A stretch of DNA of 64,000 nucleotides, taken from NCBI RefSeq assembly GCF_016592155.1, contig NZ_AP024237.1, positions 3,906,001 to 3,970,000 of the forward strand, given 5' to 3'. The position numbers and the translations under genes are program-made. The DNA is from Mycobacterium heckeshornense. Lineage in GTDB: Bacteria > Actinomycetota > Actinomycetes > Mycobacteriales > Mycobacteriaceae. This document shows, in pieces, positions 18,663-28,384 of the stretch (position 1 is the stretch's first letter; the number at the start of each line of letters is the position of its first letter). The notes below the pieces were generated by a model. It did no database searches, was not told where the DNA came from, and worked only from the letters and a program-made list of their open reading frames with translations.

Positions 18663-19862
18663 ATGACAAATCGGGCGGTCGCCTCGGGAACACGGGCCGC
18701 GCGGGCCGGACACGACGCTGTGAGCCTAATCTCTGCTGGCACAATGGTTCTCGATGGCAAGGTCTGCCGGCCTGGGTGGTTGGCGATCGCTGGCCGTCGA
18801 ATCAGTGATTGCGGCTCGGGTACACCGCCGCGGCCGCCCGACGTCGATTTCCCCGACGCGGTGGTGGTGCCGGGGTTCGTCGATATGCATGTGCACGGCG
18901 GGGGCGGCGGCTGGTACACCGACGGGCGCGGTGATGAGATCGCCGCTGCCGCCGCTTTTCACCGACGGCATGGCACCACGACGACGTTGGCCAGCCTGAT
19001 CAGTGCGGGGCCCGCGGACCTGCTGGCGGCGGTAGGTGCGCTCGCCGAGGCGACCCGGGCCGGCGTCATCGCCGGCATCCACATGGAAGGGCCGTGGCTG
19101 AACCCGGTGCGATGCGGAGCACACCATCCCGCCCAGCTGCGCAATCCGGACGTCGCCGAGATCAACGCCGTCCTTGCCGTCGGCAACGGCACGATCCGGA
19201 TGGTGACGCTGGCACCAGAGCTTCCGGGGAGCACGACAGCGATCAGGCGCTTCAGAGACGCGGAAATCATTGTGGCCGTTGGCCATACAGATGCGACTTA
19301 CGAGCAGACCCGTCTGGCGATCGCCGAAGGCGTGACAGTCGGCACCCATCTGTTCAATGCGATGCGGCCGCTGCACCACCGCGAGCCCGGTCCCGCGCTG
19401 GCGCTGCTGCAGGACCCGCGGGTGACCCTCGAACTGATCGCCGACGGGGTTCACGTTCATCCCGCGCTGGTGCATGCGGTCATCGAAGCCGCCGGACCCG
19501 ACCGCGTCGCCCTGGTCACCGATGCCACCGCGGCGGCCGGTTGCGCCGACGGGCCGTTTCGGTGTGGAACGCAGCAGCTCGACGTCGTCGCGGGCGTGGC
19601 GCGCGTGCACGGAACCTCCACACTGGCCGGCAGTACAGCCACCATGGATCAGCTCTTTCGCACCGTGGCTGGACTGGCTTCGGACCCGGACGAGGGACTG
19701 GCCGCCGCCGCGAAGACGACGTCGACCACCCCCGCTCGTGTGCTGGGGTTCGACCACGTGGGTAGTTTGCGCACCGGTCTGGATGCCAATCTCGTTGCGC
19801 TCAGCCATGATTTGCAGGTGCGCGCGGTCATGGCCAACGGCGACTGGGTGAGCGAGAGCTAA
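18663..19862 (+). CDS. nagA: N-acetylglucosamine-6-phosphate deacetylase
   Basis: Removes acetate from GlcNAc-6-P in amino-sugar recycling, linking cell-wall turnover to glycolysis or UDP-GlcNAc. Amidohydrolase-superfamily segments: DMHVHGGGGGWYTDG (metal His pair), HMEGPWLNP, VAVGHTDATYEQ, GTHLFNAMRPLHHREPG and VTDATAAAG (catalytic Asp). 399 residues from ATG 18663; a GTG at 18720 (VSLISAGTMV) would give 380, closer to the roughly 383 of H37Rv Rv3332, and may be the real start. sugI, which lies between dacB1 and nagA in H37Rv, is absent. Confidence 0.92.
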   Translation: MTNRAVASGTRAARAGHDAVSLISAGTMVLDGKVCRPGWLAIAGRRISDCGSGTPPRPPDVDFPDAVVVPGFVDMHVHGGGGGWYTDGRGDEIAAAAAFHRRHGTTTTLASLISAGPADLLAAVGALAEATRAGVIAGIHMEGPWLNPVRCGAHHPAQLRNPDVAEINAVLAVGNGTIRMVTLAPELPGSTTAIRRFRDAEIIVAVGHTDATYEQTRLAIAEGVTVGTHLFNAMRPLHHREPGPALALLQDPRVTLELIADGVHVHPALVHAVIEAAGPDRVALVTDATAAAGCADGPFRCGTQQLDVVAGVARVHGTSTLAGSTATMDQLFRTVAGLASDPDEGLAAAAKTTSTTPARVLGFDHVGSLRTGLDANLVALSHDLQVRAVMANGDWVSES

Positions 19863-20215
19863 CGGCTTTCCAACCGCGCCCGCACCAGCTCCATGCGGTC
19901 GGCAAGCGCAGCCTCGTCGATGACATTGCGGGCGATCAGGGAATGGGCCAGCGCGAGGAGCTGACTTTCCGGGAACGGAACTGCCTTGTAAACCTGGTCG
20001 GACAGGCGGTCTTCGTCGTGGCGGCGGATCAGCAAAGGGAGCGTAATGCCTTCCCTGTCGAGTGCGTCGCACATTGCGTCGAGGCTTGACTTCCACGGCG
20101 GCACAGGGTTTCCGACGCCATACTTCGACGCCAGCTGCGACCACACCTGTCCGTGGGCAGCAATTCGTTCCAGCGTCTGCACTCGGACGTTCGAAACATC
20201 ACGGTCGTCGGGCAT
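19859..20215 (-). CDS. Nitrile hydratase/thiocyanate hydrolase small subunit or accessory protein
   Basis: 118 residues from ATG 20215 (MPDDRDVSNV); the longer frame reads back into the alpha gene and is not used. The central YGVGNPVPPWKSSLDAMCDAL and later VYKAVPFPESQLLALAHSL fit the small third component seen beside three-subunit nitrile hydratases (toyocamycin NHase type) and thiocyanate hydrolases, related to the NHase beta N-terminal helices. It is the last gene of the cluster, 10 bp after the alpha stop, and overlaps the convergent nagA by 4 bp. Whether it is a structural subunit or a metallochaperone cannot be read from the sequence. Confidence 0.7.
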   Translation of the reverse strand: MPDDRDVSNVRVQTLERIAAHGQVWSQLASKYGVGNPVPPWKSSLDAMCDALDREGITLPLLIRRHDEDRLSDQVYKAVPFPESQLLALAHSLIARNVIDEAALADRMELVRARLESR

Positions 20216-20225
20216 CTCGATGCAC

Positions 20226-20955
20226 CTAGTAGTTTTCCGCCGGGTGAATCGCTGGATGCACGGGACGGTCCCCGTTGGAGGTGACGCCGGGCTTGGGAAG
20301 GGCGACGCCAATCATGCAGTCCCGGGTGACGATCTCCGCGAGCTGTTGCTCAGTCCAATCCTCCGTTCCCGGCGGCTGGAGCGGAAGCACCAGAAACCTG
20401 TGCTTGGAATTGGAGTCTTCGACGCGGATCTCAACCTCCTCTGGAAGGTAGAGGCCGAATTCGGCGAGGACCTGGCGCGGCCACCGCACCATCCGACGGC
20501 GGTAGTTCGGCGTCCGGTACCACTCGGGCGAGTTTCCCAGGATGGGTCGGGGGTAGCAGGAGCACAGCGTGCACACGATCACGTGATGCAGCGTCGGGGT
20601 GTCCTCGAGCACCTGCAGCGAAGTGAAGTCACTGGGCGTGCCAAACCCAGTGGGTTGCAACCAGTCAACTCCTAATTTCGCGGCAAGCGGCGATGGCGTC
20701 CTGTCGTGCCAACTGCTTGAAATCCGGATCGCGCCAAGCCTTGGCGACGAGTCGCGCACCGGGCGCCGGCCCGAGCTGCTCGACGAATTCGGTATAGCGG
20801 CGGTGCTCCTCGGCGGTGAACAGCCCCTTCTCAATCGCCAGCTCCCGCAGTGCAATTTCGAGCACCTCGAAGTCGGTAATCTCGTCGACCATGGGTGTCG
20901 AATGCTGTTGACCGCCGTCGGGCAGCGTCTCGAACCTGTCGTTTTCGTCTGCCAT
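20226..20955 (-). pseudogene. Nitrile hydratase/thiocyanate hydrolase alpha (metal) subunit, broken by a single-base frameshift
   Basis: The metal-binding claw VCTLCSCYPRP is present, with the Thr-type pattern of cobalt-containing nitrile hydratases and thiocyanate hydrolase. The N-terminal 95 codons (MADENDRFET to AIAACREIRS) and the rest (LGVDWLQPTG onward) lie in different frames. At about 20690 the minus strand reads CGC GAA ATT AGG; dropping one A gives CGC GAA TTA GGA, and the reading ACRELGVDWLQ, the normal family sequence, is restored. Everything else looks intact, so the lesion is recent, or a base-call error. The neighbouring subunit genes are complete. Confidence 0.85.
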
Positions 20956-20988
20956 GTCGGAATCCTGCCTGCTCTCGGAAGCCGCGGC

Positions 20989-21813
20989 CTAGGTGGCGGG
21001 CTGCAGCCACCGTTCCGAAATCTCAGCCTGCAGCGTGTCGTTCGAGGAGCCCGTGTACGGCTGCCACAGGTCGGTCATTTTGAACCGCACGATGTAGAAC
21101 CACTCAGGCTTTTGGTCGTCGCGGCCGAACGCCTCGTCTTCCGGTGTGAGGCTCTCGTATGAGACTTTGACGACCGTGCCGGTTTTGCCGCGCAGGTACT
21201 CCTGAGTGCGCGTGTAAAAGATGGTCGGCAGGTCCCGCACCCGCACCGCATCGCCGACCACGAAGCGGGGGGTGCCGGCAGTGCCGGCGAAGTATTGGGG
21301 ATCACCCTTTCCGAGCGCTTCGGTGTGGTGACGGTTTCTGGCGACCGCCTTGCCGTCCCCGATCGTGCGAGGCGCGGCTTCAAGGAAGGCGGTGCCGGTT
21401 GTCGCGCGGCGCTCGCGCACCTCGGCGACGCGCTCGATCAGCTCGCCGAGCGTGATGTGGCGTTTGTCCACCAGACAGCGGGCAGCGGCCAGCACCCAGC
21501 GCCCGTAGTACGGCAAGCCGAGATATTTCGTGCGCCCGACGTCGACGTTGCCGAGCCGTCGCCGCTCCTCGGATGTCCAGATGCCGCGCCAGCCCATGAC
21601 CTCACATGTCACGAACGTGTTGAGCTCCCATTGCTCTTCCTCTTTTTCTTCGAAGACGGCCGGAGCATCGGGTTCACCGCCGACATCGTGTGGCGTCTTC
21701 ATGTAAGCGCGGAATACCGCGTGGTCGATCTCATCCGGGTAGGCCCAGTCCTGGAAACGGTGGAACGCAAGACGCAGCTGACTAACAAGGTCGCCCATGA
21801 CAGAGTTCGCCAT
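20989..21813 (-). CDS. Nitrile hydratase/thiocyanate hydrolase beta-type subunit
   Basis: 274 residues, first gene of the three-gene cluster. The N-terminal helical half carries WELNTFVTCEVMGWRGIW and YLGLPYYGRWVLAAARCLV; the C-terminal half is the SH3-like domain of NHase beta subunits (FVVGDAVRVRDLPTIFYT, then YLRGKTGTVVKVSYES). The length fits a fusion of the two small thiocyanate hydrolase subunits or a full NHase beta. With the alpha subunit it would hydrate a nitrile (or thiocyanate) at a low-spin Co or Fe centre in the cytoplasm. The gap to the alpha start is 33 bp. Confidence 0.78.
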   Translation of the reverse strand: MANSVMGDLVSQLRLAFHRFQDWAYPDEIDHAVFRAYMKTPHDVGGEPDAPAVFEEKEEEQWELNTFVTCEVMGWRGIWTSEERRRLGNVDVGRTKYLGLPYYGRWVLAAARCLVDKRHITLGELIERVAEVRERRATTGTAFLEAAPRTIGDGKAVARNRHHTEALGKGDPQYFAGTAGTPRFVVGDAVRVRDLPTIFYTRTQEYLRGKTGTVVKVSYESLTPEDEAFGRDDQKPEWFYIVRFKMTDLWQPYTGSSNDTLQAEISERWLQPAT

Positions 21814-22130
21814 GAGCGCACCTCCGGTGAACGAGCGATATCCCGACCCAACGGGACCATAACACCGCTGGCACGGCTTCGCGGCAGCTTTGGGCCGGGC
21901 GCGCTAGTGAAATCGCCCCGGGGGCACGGTGCGCCAAACGAACCGGAACAACGAAGCGTCCCAAGGGGACCTGCAAGCCAGAAGACATGTGGCACAACAG
22001 CATTCTTTCTGCAGGCAGAACGAGGCCGGCGGCCGCTGGTCGTCCGTTTGCTACTGTCGGGCCGGTCAGCGGCAGACACCGGGCGAGGGGCGCGCCGTAC
22101 CCGGCCAGCGACAAGACGGCGCGGTGGAGG
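21814..22130. other. Intergenic, upstream of the nitrile hydratase-type cluster
   Basis: 317 bp that must hold the promoter of the minus-strand cluster. I see no gene, no clear -10/-35 pair and no strong hairpin. Short open frames on both strands have no recognisable similarity. Confidence 0.3.
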
Positions 22131-22457
22131 GGCAACACCGGCCTGGCCGTCGCGATGCGCAGCCTGCCTACCGGGGCGAGCTGCGCGGTTTGGGTCGGCA
22201 TCGGGGCGGCGCTCACGGTTGCCTATGCCATGCTGACCGGCGACGAAGCCGCGTCACCGGTCAAGGTGGTGCTGATCGCCGGTGTCATCGGCTGCATCCC
22301 CGGCCTGAAGCGGCCGGAAATCGCACCGCGGGCTTACCGGCGTGGTGCGAGGTGGGTCGCCGCCCGCGATGACCTCGGTGCGGATGACCGCCGACGTACA
22401 AGCCGTGAAAGTCCCAGTGCGCCAACGGCTCCCACCGCCACAGCGACCAATGCCTGA
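22131..22457 (+). pseudogene. Relic of a small multidrug resistance (SMR) transporter
   Basis: The frame reads GLAVAMRSLPTGASCAVWVG, IGAALTVAYAMLTGDEAA and KVVLIAGVIGCIPGLK, which is the second half of an EmrE/SugE-type SMR protein (helices 2-4). The first helix with the essential membrane glutamate, about 45-50 residues, is missing, and upstream sequence in the other frames does not supply it. The frame then runs on into the antisense of the membrane gene at 22334. Without helix 1 it cannot be a working exporter. Confidence 0.65.
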
Positions 22458-23407
22458 CGGGCGCTAAGACCTTCGTCGAGCTGCACCCGCGGGGCGATCA
22501 GCGCCGGGGGAGGCGGCGGTACCGGCGCCGCACGCAGGTTCTCCGGTGACGTCGCCGCCCAGGCGGCGGCAAAGAGAATCAGGCGCGCAGTGATGTAGGC
22601 GAACAGCATCACACCCAACACCGGCCCGAACGCGGCACCGGCCGGACTGCGCAACACCGACCGCAAGTAGATCGACCCCGCCAGTTTGAAAACTTCAAAC
22701 CCCACGGCCGCCAGCAGGCCAGCCCGCATCGAGATCGCGACACTGACCGGCTCGCGGGGCAGCCGGGCGATCATCCAGGTAAACATCAGCCACGACACCA
22801 TCAACGACGACAGCAGCGAAATCCCGCGTAAGACAATGTCGAGCGCCGGGGCATAATGCAGGCCCAGCCAATCCAGCACCTTGGCCATCGGCGCGGCATC
22901 GGCCAGCGCGGTCAGCGCGATGGTGGCGGCGATCGCCGCGAACGCCGACACCATCGCCGCCAGGTCGGACAACTTGGTACGGACGAACCCCGACGCCGTG
23001 ACTCGCTCGGCCCACATCGCACTGAGTGCCTCACGCAGGTTCGCCATCCAACTCAATCCCGCCCACGCCGAACCCGCCAGGCCGATCAGGCCGACCGACC
23101 CGCGCGAGGCGATCGCCGAGTTCATCAGCTTGACCAGTTGCTTGCCGAGTTTGCCCGACACCGACGTCTCGATCCGGCCCTCGATCTCGGCCAGCAGCTC
23201 GGGCTGGCGCGACAGCAGAAAGCCGGCGACCGCGAAACCCACCATCAGCAGCGGGAACAGCGAAAGGATCGTGTAGTAGGTGAGGCCCGCCGCGAAGAAG
23301 CTGCCCCTGCGCTCGCTATAGCGCTCGTGGGCGCGCATCACGTGATCCAACCAGCCGTAGCGGGCCCGCAGCCGATCAAGAATCGCTGGTTTGGCCGGTG
23401 GGCTCAT
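22334..23407 (-). CDS. YihY/BrkB family inner membrane protein (Rv3335c-like)
   Basis: 357 residues from ATG 23407; an in-frame ATG at 23422 inside the trpS end is an alternative. The YihY/BrkB signature is clear: FFAAGLTYYTILSLFPLLMV near residue 40, then a glycine-rich GSVGLIGLAGSAWAGLSWMA, and four further membrane helices. The C-terminal tail after about residue 290 is Pro/Ala/Arg rich and probably cytoplasmic. Function in mycobacteria is unknown; the old ribonuclease BN label for this family is an error. It follows trpS with 5 bp between stop and start. Confidence 0.88.
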   Translation of the reverse strand: MSPPAKPAILDRLRARYGWLDHVMRAHERYSERRGSFFAAGLTYYTILSLFPLLMVGFAVAGFLLSRQPELLAEIEGRIETSVSGKLGKQLVKLMNSAIASRGSVGLIGLAGSAWAGLSWMANLREALSAMWAERVTASGFVRTKLSDLAAMVSAFAAIAATIALTALADAAPMAKVLDWLGLHYAPALDIVLRGISLLSSLMVSWLMFTWMIARLPREPVSVAISMRAGLLAAVGFEVFKLAGSIYLRSVLRSPAGAAFGPVLGVMLFAYITARLILFAAAWAATSPENLRAAPVPPPPPALIAPRVQLDEGLSARQALVAVAVGAVGALGLSRLVRRRSSAPRSSRAATHLAPRR

Positions 23408-23412
23408 GCTGC

Positions 23413-24447
<1,035 letters not shown>

Positions 24448-24512
24448 TCACGCCGCGGCCGGCCGCTCGCCCACGCTTGCGGTACCGCCGGTATCACCCT
24501 AGTGTCGCGGGC

Positions 24513-25349
24513 ATGACGACTCGCGAGCCCATCCACCTCGGGTCCGGTGAGCCGGTCCTGCTGCTTCACCCGTTCCTGATGTCGCAACGGGTGTGGCAGA
24601 CGGTGGCCCAGCAACTGGTCGACACCGGCCGCTACGAGGTGTTCGCCCCGACCATGGCCGGCCACCACGGCGGACCGCACTCCGGCACCTGGTTTTTGAG
24701 CTCCGAAGCGCTGGCCGACCACGTCGAGCGTCAACTCGACGAGCTGGGCTGGAACACCGCCCACATCGTCGGCAACTCGCTGGGCGGCTGGGTGGCGTTC
24801 GAACTCGAACGTCGCGCCCGGGCGCGGACGGTCACCGCGATCGCGCCGGCGGGCGGCTGGACGCGTTGGAGTCCGGGCAAATACCAGGTAATCGCCAAAT
24901 TCGTCCTGGGCATGCCGATGTGGGCGGCGGCCCGCTGGCTGGGACCGCGGGCGCTGCGGCTGCCGTTCAGCCGCCGGCTGGCGACCCTGGCGATCAGCGG
25001 AACGCCGGACGGGGTTAGCGAGAAAGAACTCGTGGACATCATCGACGACGTTGCGCACTGCCCCGCGTATTTCCAGCTGCTGGCCAAAACGCTGCTGCTG
25101 CCCGGTTTGATGGATCTCGCACACACCGCCGTCCCGACGCACCTCGTGCTGTGTGAGAAAGATCGCGTCTTTCCGCCACGCCGGTACAGCCGGCACTTCA
25201 CCACCTATCTGCCGCCCGCAACCAGGGTGACCACCCTCGACGGCCTGGGGCATATCCCGATGTTCGAGGCGCCGGGCCGGATCACCGAGGTCATCACCGA
25301 CTTCCTCGACGAGTACAGTCCCCCGGTCCGGGCGATCAGCTCGAGCTGA
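24513..25349 (+). CDS. Alpha/beta hydrolase
   Basis: 278 residues from ATG 24513 ([10 protein letters not shown]); an earlier in-frame start at 24477 lies very close to the trpS start and is less likely. Nucleophile elbow GNSLGG ([14 protein letters not shown], Ser about residue 90), oxyanion segment LLHPFLMS and the catalytic His in [11 protein letters not shown] complete the triad pattern with the Asp in CEKDRVFP. Substrate unknown. In H37Rv the same position is occupied by two shorter frames (Rv3337 and Rv3338), so this looks like the undamaged ancestral gene. It overlaps the convergent icd1 end by 14 bp. Confidence 0.87.
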   Translation: MTTREPIHLGSGEPVLLLHPFLMSQRVWQTVAQQLVDTGRYEVFAPTMAGHHGGPHSGTWFLSSEALADHVERQLDELGWNTAHIVGNSLGGWVAFELERRARARTVTAIAPAGGWTRWSPGKYQVIAKFVLGMPMWAAARWLGPRALRLPFSRRLATLAISGTPDGVSEKELVDIIDDVAHCPAYFQLLAKTLLLPGLMDLAHTAVPTHLVLCEKDRVFPPRRYSRHFTTYLPPATRVTTLDGLGHIPMFEAPGRITEVITDFLDEYSPPVRAISSS

Positions 25350-26568
25350 GCGCCTTTTCCAGATTGTCGGCGATCGAGCCGAGGAACTCCTCGCTGTTCT
25401 GCCAGGGCTGCTCGGGCCCGATGAGGATGGCCAGGTCTTTGGTCATCTGTCCGCCCTCGACCGTGGAAATCACGACGTCTTCCAGCTTCTGCGCGAAGTC
25501 GATGACCTCGGGGGTGTTGTCCAGTTTGCCGCGGTGCTGCAGCCCGCGCGTCCAGGCGAAGATCGACGCGATCGGATTGGTGGAGGTGGGCTGGCCCTGC
25601 TGGTACTGGCGATAGTGGCGGGTTACGGTGCCATGGGCGGCTTCGGCCTCCACCGTCTTGCCGTCGGCGGTCATCAGCACCGAGGTCATCAGGCCCAGCG
25701 AGCCGTAGCCCTGCGCGACCGTATCCGACTGAACGTCGCCGTCGTAGTTCTTGCAGGCCCACACGTAGCCGCCCTCCCACTTCAGGCAGGCGGCAACCAT
25801 ATCGTCGATCAGCCGATGCTCGTAGGTCAGCCCCGCGGCTTCGAACTTGTCCTTGAATTCCTCGTCGTAGACGCGTTGGAACTCGTCTTTGAACATGCCG
25901 TCGTAGGCCTTGAGGATGGTGTTCTTGGTGGACAGATACACCGGGTAGTTCTCTTGCAGCCCGTAGGCGAACGACGCCCGCGCGAAATCCTGGATCGACT
26001 CGCGAAAGTTGTACATCCCCATCACCACACCGCCGTCCTCGGGGATCCTGACCAGTTCATGCACGATCGGCTCGCCGCCGTCTTCGGGAGTAAAGGTCAG
26101 CGACACGGTGCCGGGCCGGTCCACCTTGAAATTCGTCGCCCGGTACTGGTCCCCGAACGCATGACGGCCGATGACGATCGGCTTGGTCCAACCCGGAACC
26201 AGCCTCGGCACATTCGAGATGATGATCGGCTCGCGGAATATGGTGCCGCCCAGAATGTTTCGGATCGTCCCGTTAGGCGACGACCACATGGTCTTGAGGT
26301 TGAACTCTTTGACACGGGCCTCGTCTGGCGTGATTGTCGCGCACTTGACGCCCACGCCGTGCTTTTTGATGGCATAGGCCGCGTCGATCGTCACCTGATC
26401 GTCGGTGGCATCGCGGTGCTCGATGCCCAGGTCGTAGTAGTCCAAGTTGATGTCGAGGTGCGGAAAGATCAGCAAGTCCTTGATCCACTTCCAGATGACG
26501 CGGGTCATCTCGTCGCCATCGAGCTCGACTACCGTGCCTTCGACCTTGATCTTGGGTGCGCTGGACAT
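25336..26568 (-). CDS. icd1: Isocitrate dehydrogenase [NADP+] (Icd1 type)
   Basis: Oxidative decarboxylation of isocitrate to 2-oxoglutarate in the TCA cycle, cytoplasmic homodimer of the eukaryote-like class. 410 residues from ATG 26568 ([10 protein letters not shown]); the longer frame to 26592 would add an Arg-rich leader not seen in relatives. Family segments: [51 protein letters not shown] (isocitrate arginines) and [19 protein letters not shown]. Monocistronic; its promoter shares the 210-bp gap with the SAM riboswitch leader. Confidence 0.96.
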   Translation of the reverse strand: MSSAPKIKVEGTVVELDGDEMTRVIWKWIKDLLIFPHLDINLDYYDLGIEHRDATDDQVTIDAAYAIKKHGVGVKCATITPDEARVKEFNLKTMWSSPNGTIRNILGGTIFREPIIISNVPRLVPGWTKPIVIGRHAFGDQYRATNFKVDRPGTVSLTFTPEDGGEPIVHELVRIPEDGGVVMGMYNFRESIQDFARASFAYGLQENYPVYLSTKNTILKAYDGMFKDEFQRVYDEEFKDKFEAAGLTYEHRLIDDMVAACLKWEGGYVWACKNYDGDVQSDTVAQGYGSLGLMTSVLMTADGKTVEAEAAHGTVTRHYRQYQQGQPTSTNPIASIFAWTRGLQHRGKLDNTPEVIDFAQKLEDVVISTVEGGQMTKDLAILIGPEQPWQNSEEFLGSIADNLEKALSSS

Positions 26569-26760
26569 GTGAGTCCGACTCCTCCTACGCAAAGATTGAC
26601 GCCTTGTGGGCGCATACGGATGGCCGCAGGGGCCATAGCGATCAGCCGCTCGTCACGTCAGACTACAAGGCGCGAATTGGGCCGCTGGCGGCCGTCATTC
26701 CTACTCATCGGTAGCTTCGACCACGGGTTGTCCGGGCTCGCTGGCACGGGGGCGGCCCAA

Positions 26761-26766
26761 TACGAT
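26761..26766 (+). promoter_or_regulatory. Putative -10 element of the SAM riboswitch leader
   Basis: TACGAT sits 12 bp before the first riboswitch base, the right distance for a transcript that begins near 26773. No acceptable -35 is seen at 17-18 bp; mycobacterial promoters often lack one. Confidence 0.35.
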
Positions 26767-26778
26767 AGGCTTCCTATC

Positions 26779-26899
26779 GGTCATGAGCGCCAGCGCCAAG
26801 CCCCGGCTTGCTGGCCGGCAACCCTCCAACCGCGGTGGGGTGCCCCGGGTGATGACCAGGTTGAGTAGCCATCACCGGCTACGCGGCAAGCGCGGGTCC
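26779..26899 (+). ncRNA. SAM-IV riboswitch
   Basis: The sequence GGTCATGAG..., then AAGCCCCGGCTTGCTGGCC, GGCAACCCTCCAACCGCGG and TGGGGTGCCCCGGGTGATGACC, with the downstream pseudoknot arm GCGGCAAGCGCGGGTC, is the mycobacterial SAM-IV aptamer almost base for base. P1 pairs GGTCATGAG-side with GATGACC, and the second hairpin (26868-26883 region) precedes the 3' pseudoknot strand. It binds S-adenosylmethionine and lowers expression of methionine biosynthesis when SAM is plentiful. In other mycobacteria it stands before metC-metA; here metC is decayed and metA is the first intact gene behind it. Confidence 0.93.
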
Positions 26900-26935
26900 G
26901 CCATGACGGGCCCCCTGAGTAGACAGGGATACCTG

Positions 26936-26980
26936 ATGCGTACCCATTTGGGTTGGCCCATCATGCGCCGTCGTCGCTAA
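26936..26980 (+). CDS. Possible 14-residue leader peptide between riboswitch and metA
   Basis: Short frame ATG to TAA encoding MRTHLGWPIMRRRR, beginning 37 bp after the riboswitch. It carries AGACAGGGAT as a weak upstream purine stretch. Basic leader peptides ending in Arg runs are common before sulfur and amino-acid genes of actinobacteria, so a translated control element is plausible. It could equally be chance; no ribosome-profiling evidence is available from sequence alone. Confidence 0.35.
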   Translation: MRTHLGWPIMRRRR

Positions 26981-27069
26981 CCCCCTGCTGTCGGCAGACG
27001 TCATCGCTGGTGACGTCCCGCGCGACTGCGACTACGACGCACACCTTCCGACTTCCACCAGAAAGACGC

Positions 27070-27230
27070 CACGTGAGCCTCGCACACCACCCTGACAGCA
27101 CCACCGGGATCAGCGACGCCGCGCACGCCGCGGCCCCCGGCCAATATCGACACCCGCATCGCCAACCCAGCACCGCCGTCGTCGAACGACGCGCTCGCCG
27201 GCGCCTGGCCTTACGCCCGAAACAGTACGG
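27070..27230 (+). pseudogene. Remnant of metC (O-acetylhomoserine sulfhydrylase)
   Basis: Only about 160 bp remain. Pieces of the N-terminal region of MetC can be read in alternating frames: [17 protein letters not shown], then in the next frame [10 protein letters not shown], and back to TAVVERR. These line up in order with the family sequence (QHPDPTT..., DTAHAA, GNIYTRIGNPT, VVEQRIAALE) with short deletions between them. The remaining 370 or so codons, including the PLP lysine, are gone. The relic lies exactly where metC stands in H37Rv (Rv3340), between the riboswitch and metA. Confidence 0.7.
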
Positions 27231-27250
27231 CCCGTGCGAGGAGGTCTGAG

Positions 27251-28384
27251 GTGACGATCTCCGACGTGCCGACCCAGAGACTGCCCGCTGAAGGCGAGGT
27301 GGGGTTGGTCGACATCGGTTCGCTGAGGCTGGAAAGCGGCGCGGTGATCGACGACGTCTGCATCGCGGTGCAACGCTGGGGCGAATTGTCGCCCGCGCGC
27401 GACAACGTCGTGGTCGTGTTGCATGCGCTGACCGGCGATTCGCACATTACCGGCCCCGCGGGGCCAGGGCATCCGACGCCGGGTTGGTGGGACGGTGTGG
27501 CAGGCCCCGGTGCGCCGATCGACACCAACCGTTGGTGCGCGATCGCCACCAATGTGCTGGGCGGCTGCCGCGGGTCCACCGGGCCCAGCTCGCTTGCCCG
27601 TGACGGACGGCCCTGGGGGTCGAGGTTTCCGAAGATAACGGTGCGCGACCAGGTGGAAGCCGATGTGGCCGCACTGGCCGCGCTGGGCATCACCGAGGTC
27701 GCCGCGGTGCTGGGCGGGTCGATGGGCGGGGCACGGGCTCTGGAATGGATCGTCAGCCACCCCGACCAGGTCGGGTCAGCGCTGCTGCTGGCGGTCAGCG
27801 CGCGGGCCACCGCCGACCAGATCGGCACCCAGAGCACCCAGATCGCGGCTATCAAGGCCGATCCGAACTGGCAGGGCGGTGACTACTATGCCACCGGCCG
27901 CGAACCGGTAGCCGGGCTGGAGATCGCCCGCCGTTTCGCGCACCTGACCTATCGCGGCGAAATCGAGTTGGATACGCGGTTTGCCAATGACACTCAGGGC
28001 GAAGAAGATCCGGCCACCGGCGGCCGCTACGCAGTGCAGAGTTACCTCGAGCATCAGGGCAGCAAGCTGGTGTCGCGCTTTGACGCCGGCAGCTATGTGG
28101 TGCTTACCGAGGCACTCAACAGCCACGACGTCGGCCGGGGCCGCGGCGGCGTCGCGGCCGCGCTGCGCGGGTGCCCGGTGCCGGCGGTGGTCGCGGGGAT
28201 TACCTCAGACCGGTTGTACCCGCTTCGCCTGCAGGAGGAACTGGCCGAGCTGTTGCCCGGCTGCACCGAGCTTCAGGTTGTCGATTCGATCTACGGCCAC
28301 GACGGCTTTCTGGTGGAATCCGAAGCCGTCGGCAAGTTGATCCGGCGCACGCTCGAGTTGGCTGAAGGCGCTCGGCCGCGGTGA
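27251..28384 (+). CDS. metA: Homoserine O-acetyltransferase
   Basis: Acetylates homoserine from acetyl-CoA, the first committed step of methionine synthesis. 377 residues, alpha/beta-hydrolase fold: nucleophile elbow [30 protein letters not shown] near the N-terminus, catalytic Asp/His in [10 protein letters not shown] and [12 protein letters not shown] start at 27251 with GAGGTCTGAG just upstream. Its stop overlaps the methyltransferase start (GTGA at 28381-28384). With metC lost, this gene is now the first functional one under the SAM-IV riboswitch; the acetylhomoserine it makes must be used by a sulfhydrylase encoded elsewhere. Confidence 0.95.
   Translation: MTISDVPTQRLPAEGEVGLVDIGSLRLESGAVIDDVCIAVQRWGELSPARDNVVVVLHALTGDSHITGPAGPGHPTPGWWDGVAGPGAPIDTNRWCAIATNVLGGCRGSTGPSSLARDGRPWGSRFPKITVRDQVEADVAALAALGITEVAAVLGGSMGGARALEWIVSHPDQVGSALLLAVSARATADQIGTQSTQIAAIKADPNWQGGDYYATGREPVAGLEIARRFAHLTYRGEIELDTRFANDTQGEEDPATGGRYAVQSYLEHQGSKLVSRFDAGSYVVLTEALNSHDVGRGRGGVAAALRGCPVPAVVAGITSDRLYPLRLQEELAELLPGCTELQVVDSIYGHDGFLVESEAVGKLIRRTLELAEGARPR

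Noticed and set aside
17226..18713. 495-codon minus frame opposite dacB1
   Set aside because: The plus strand shows all PBP motifs; the minus frame is low-complexity shadow.
20660..20720. Programmed frameshifting in the nitrile hydratase alpha gene
   Set aside because: No slippery heptamer or downstream structure is seen, a +1 shift would be required, and the family is not known to use recoding. A simple indel is preferred.
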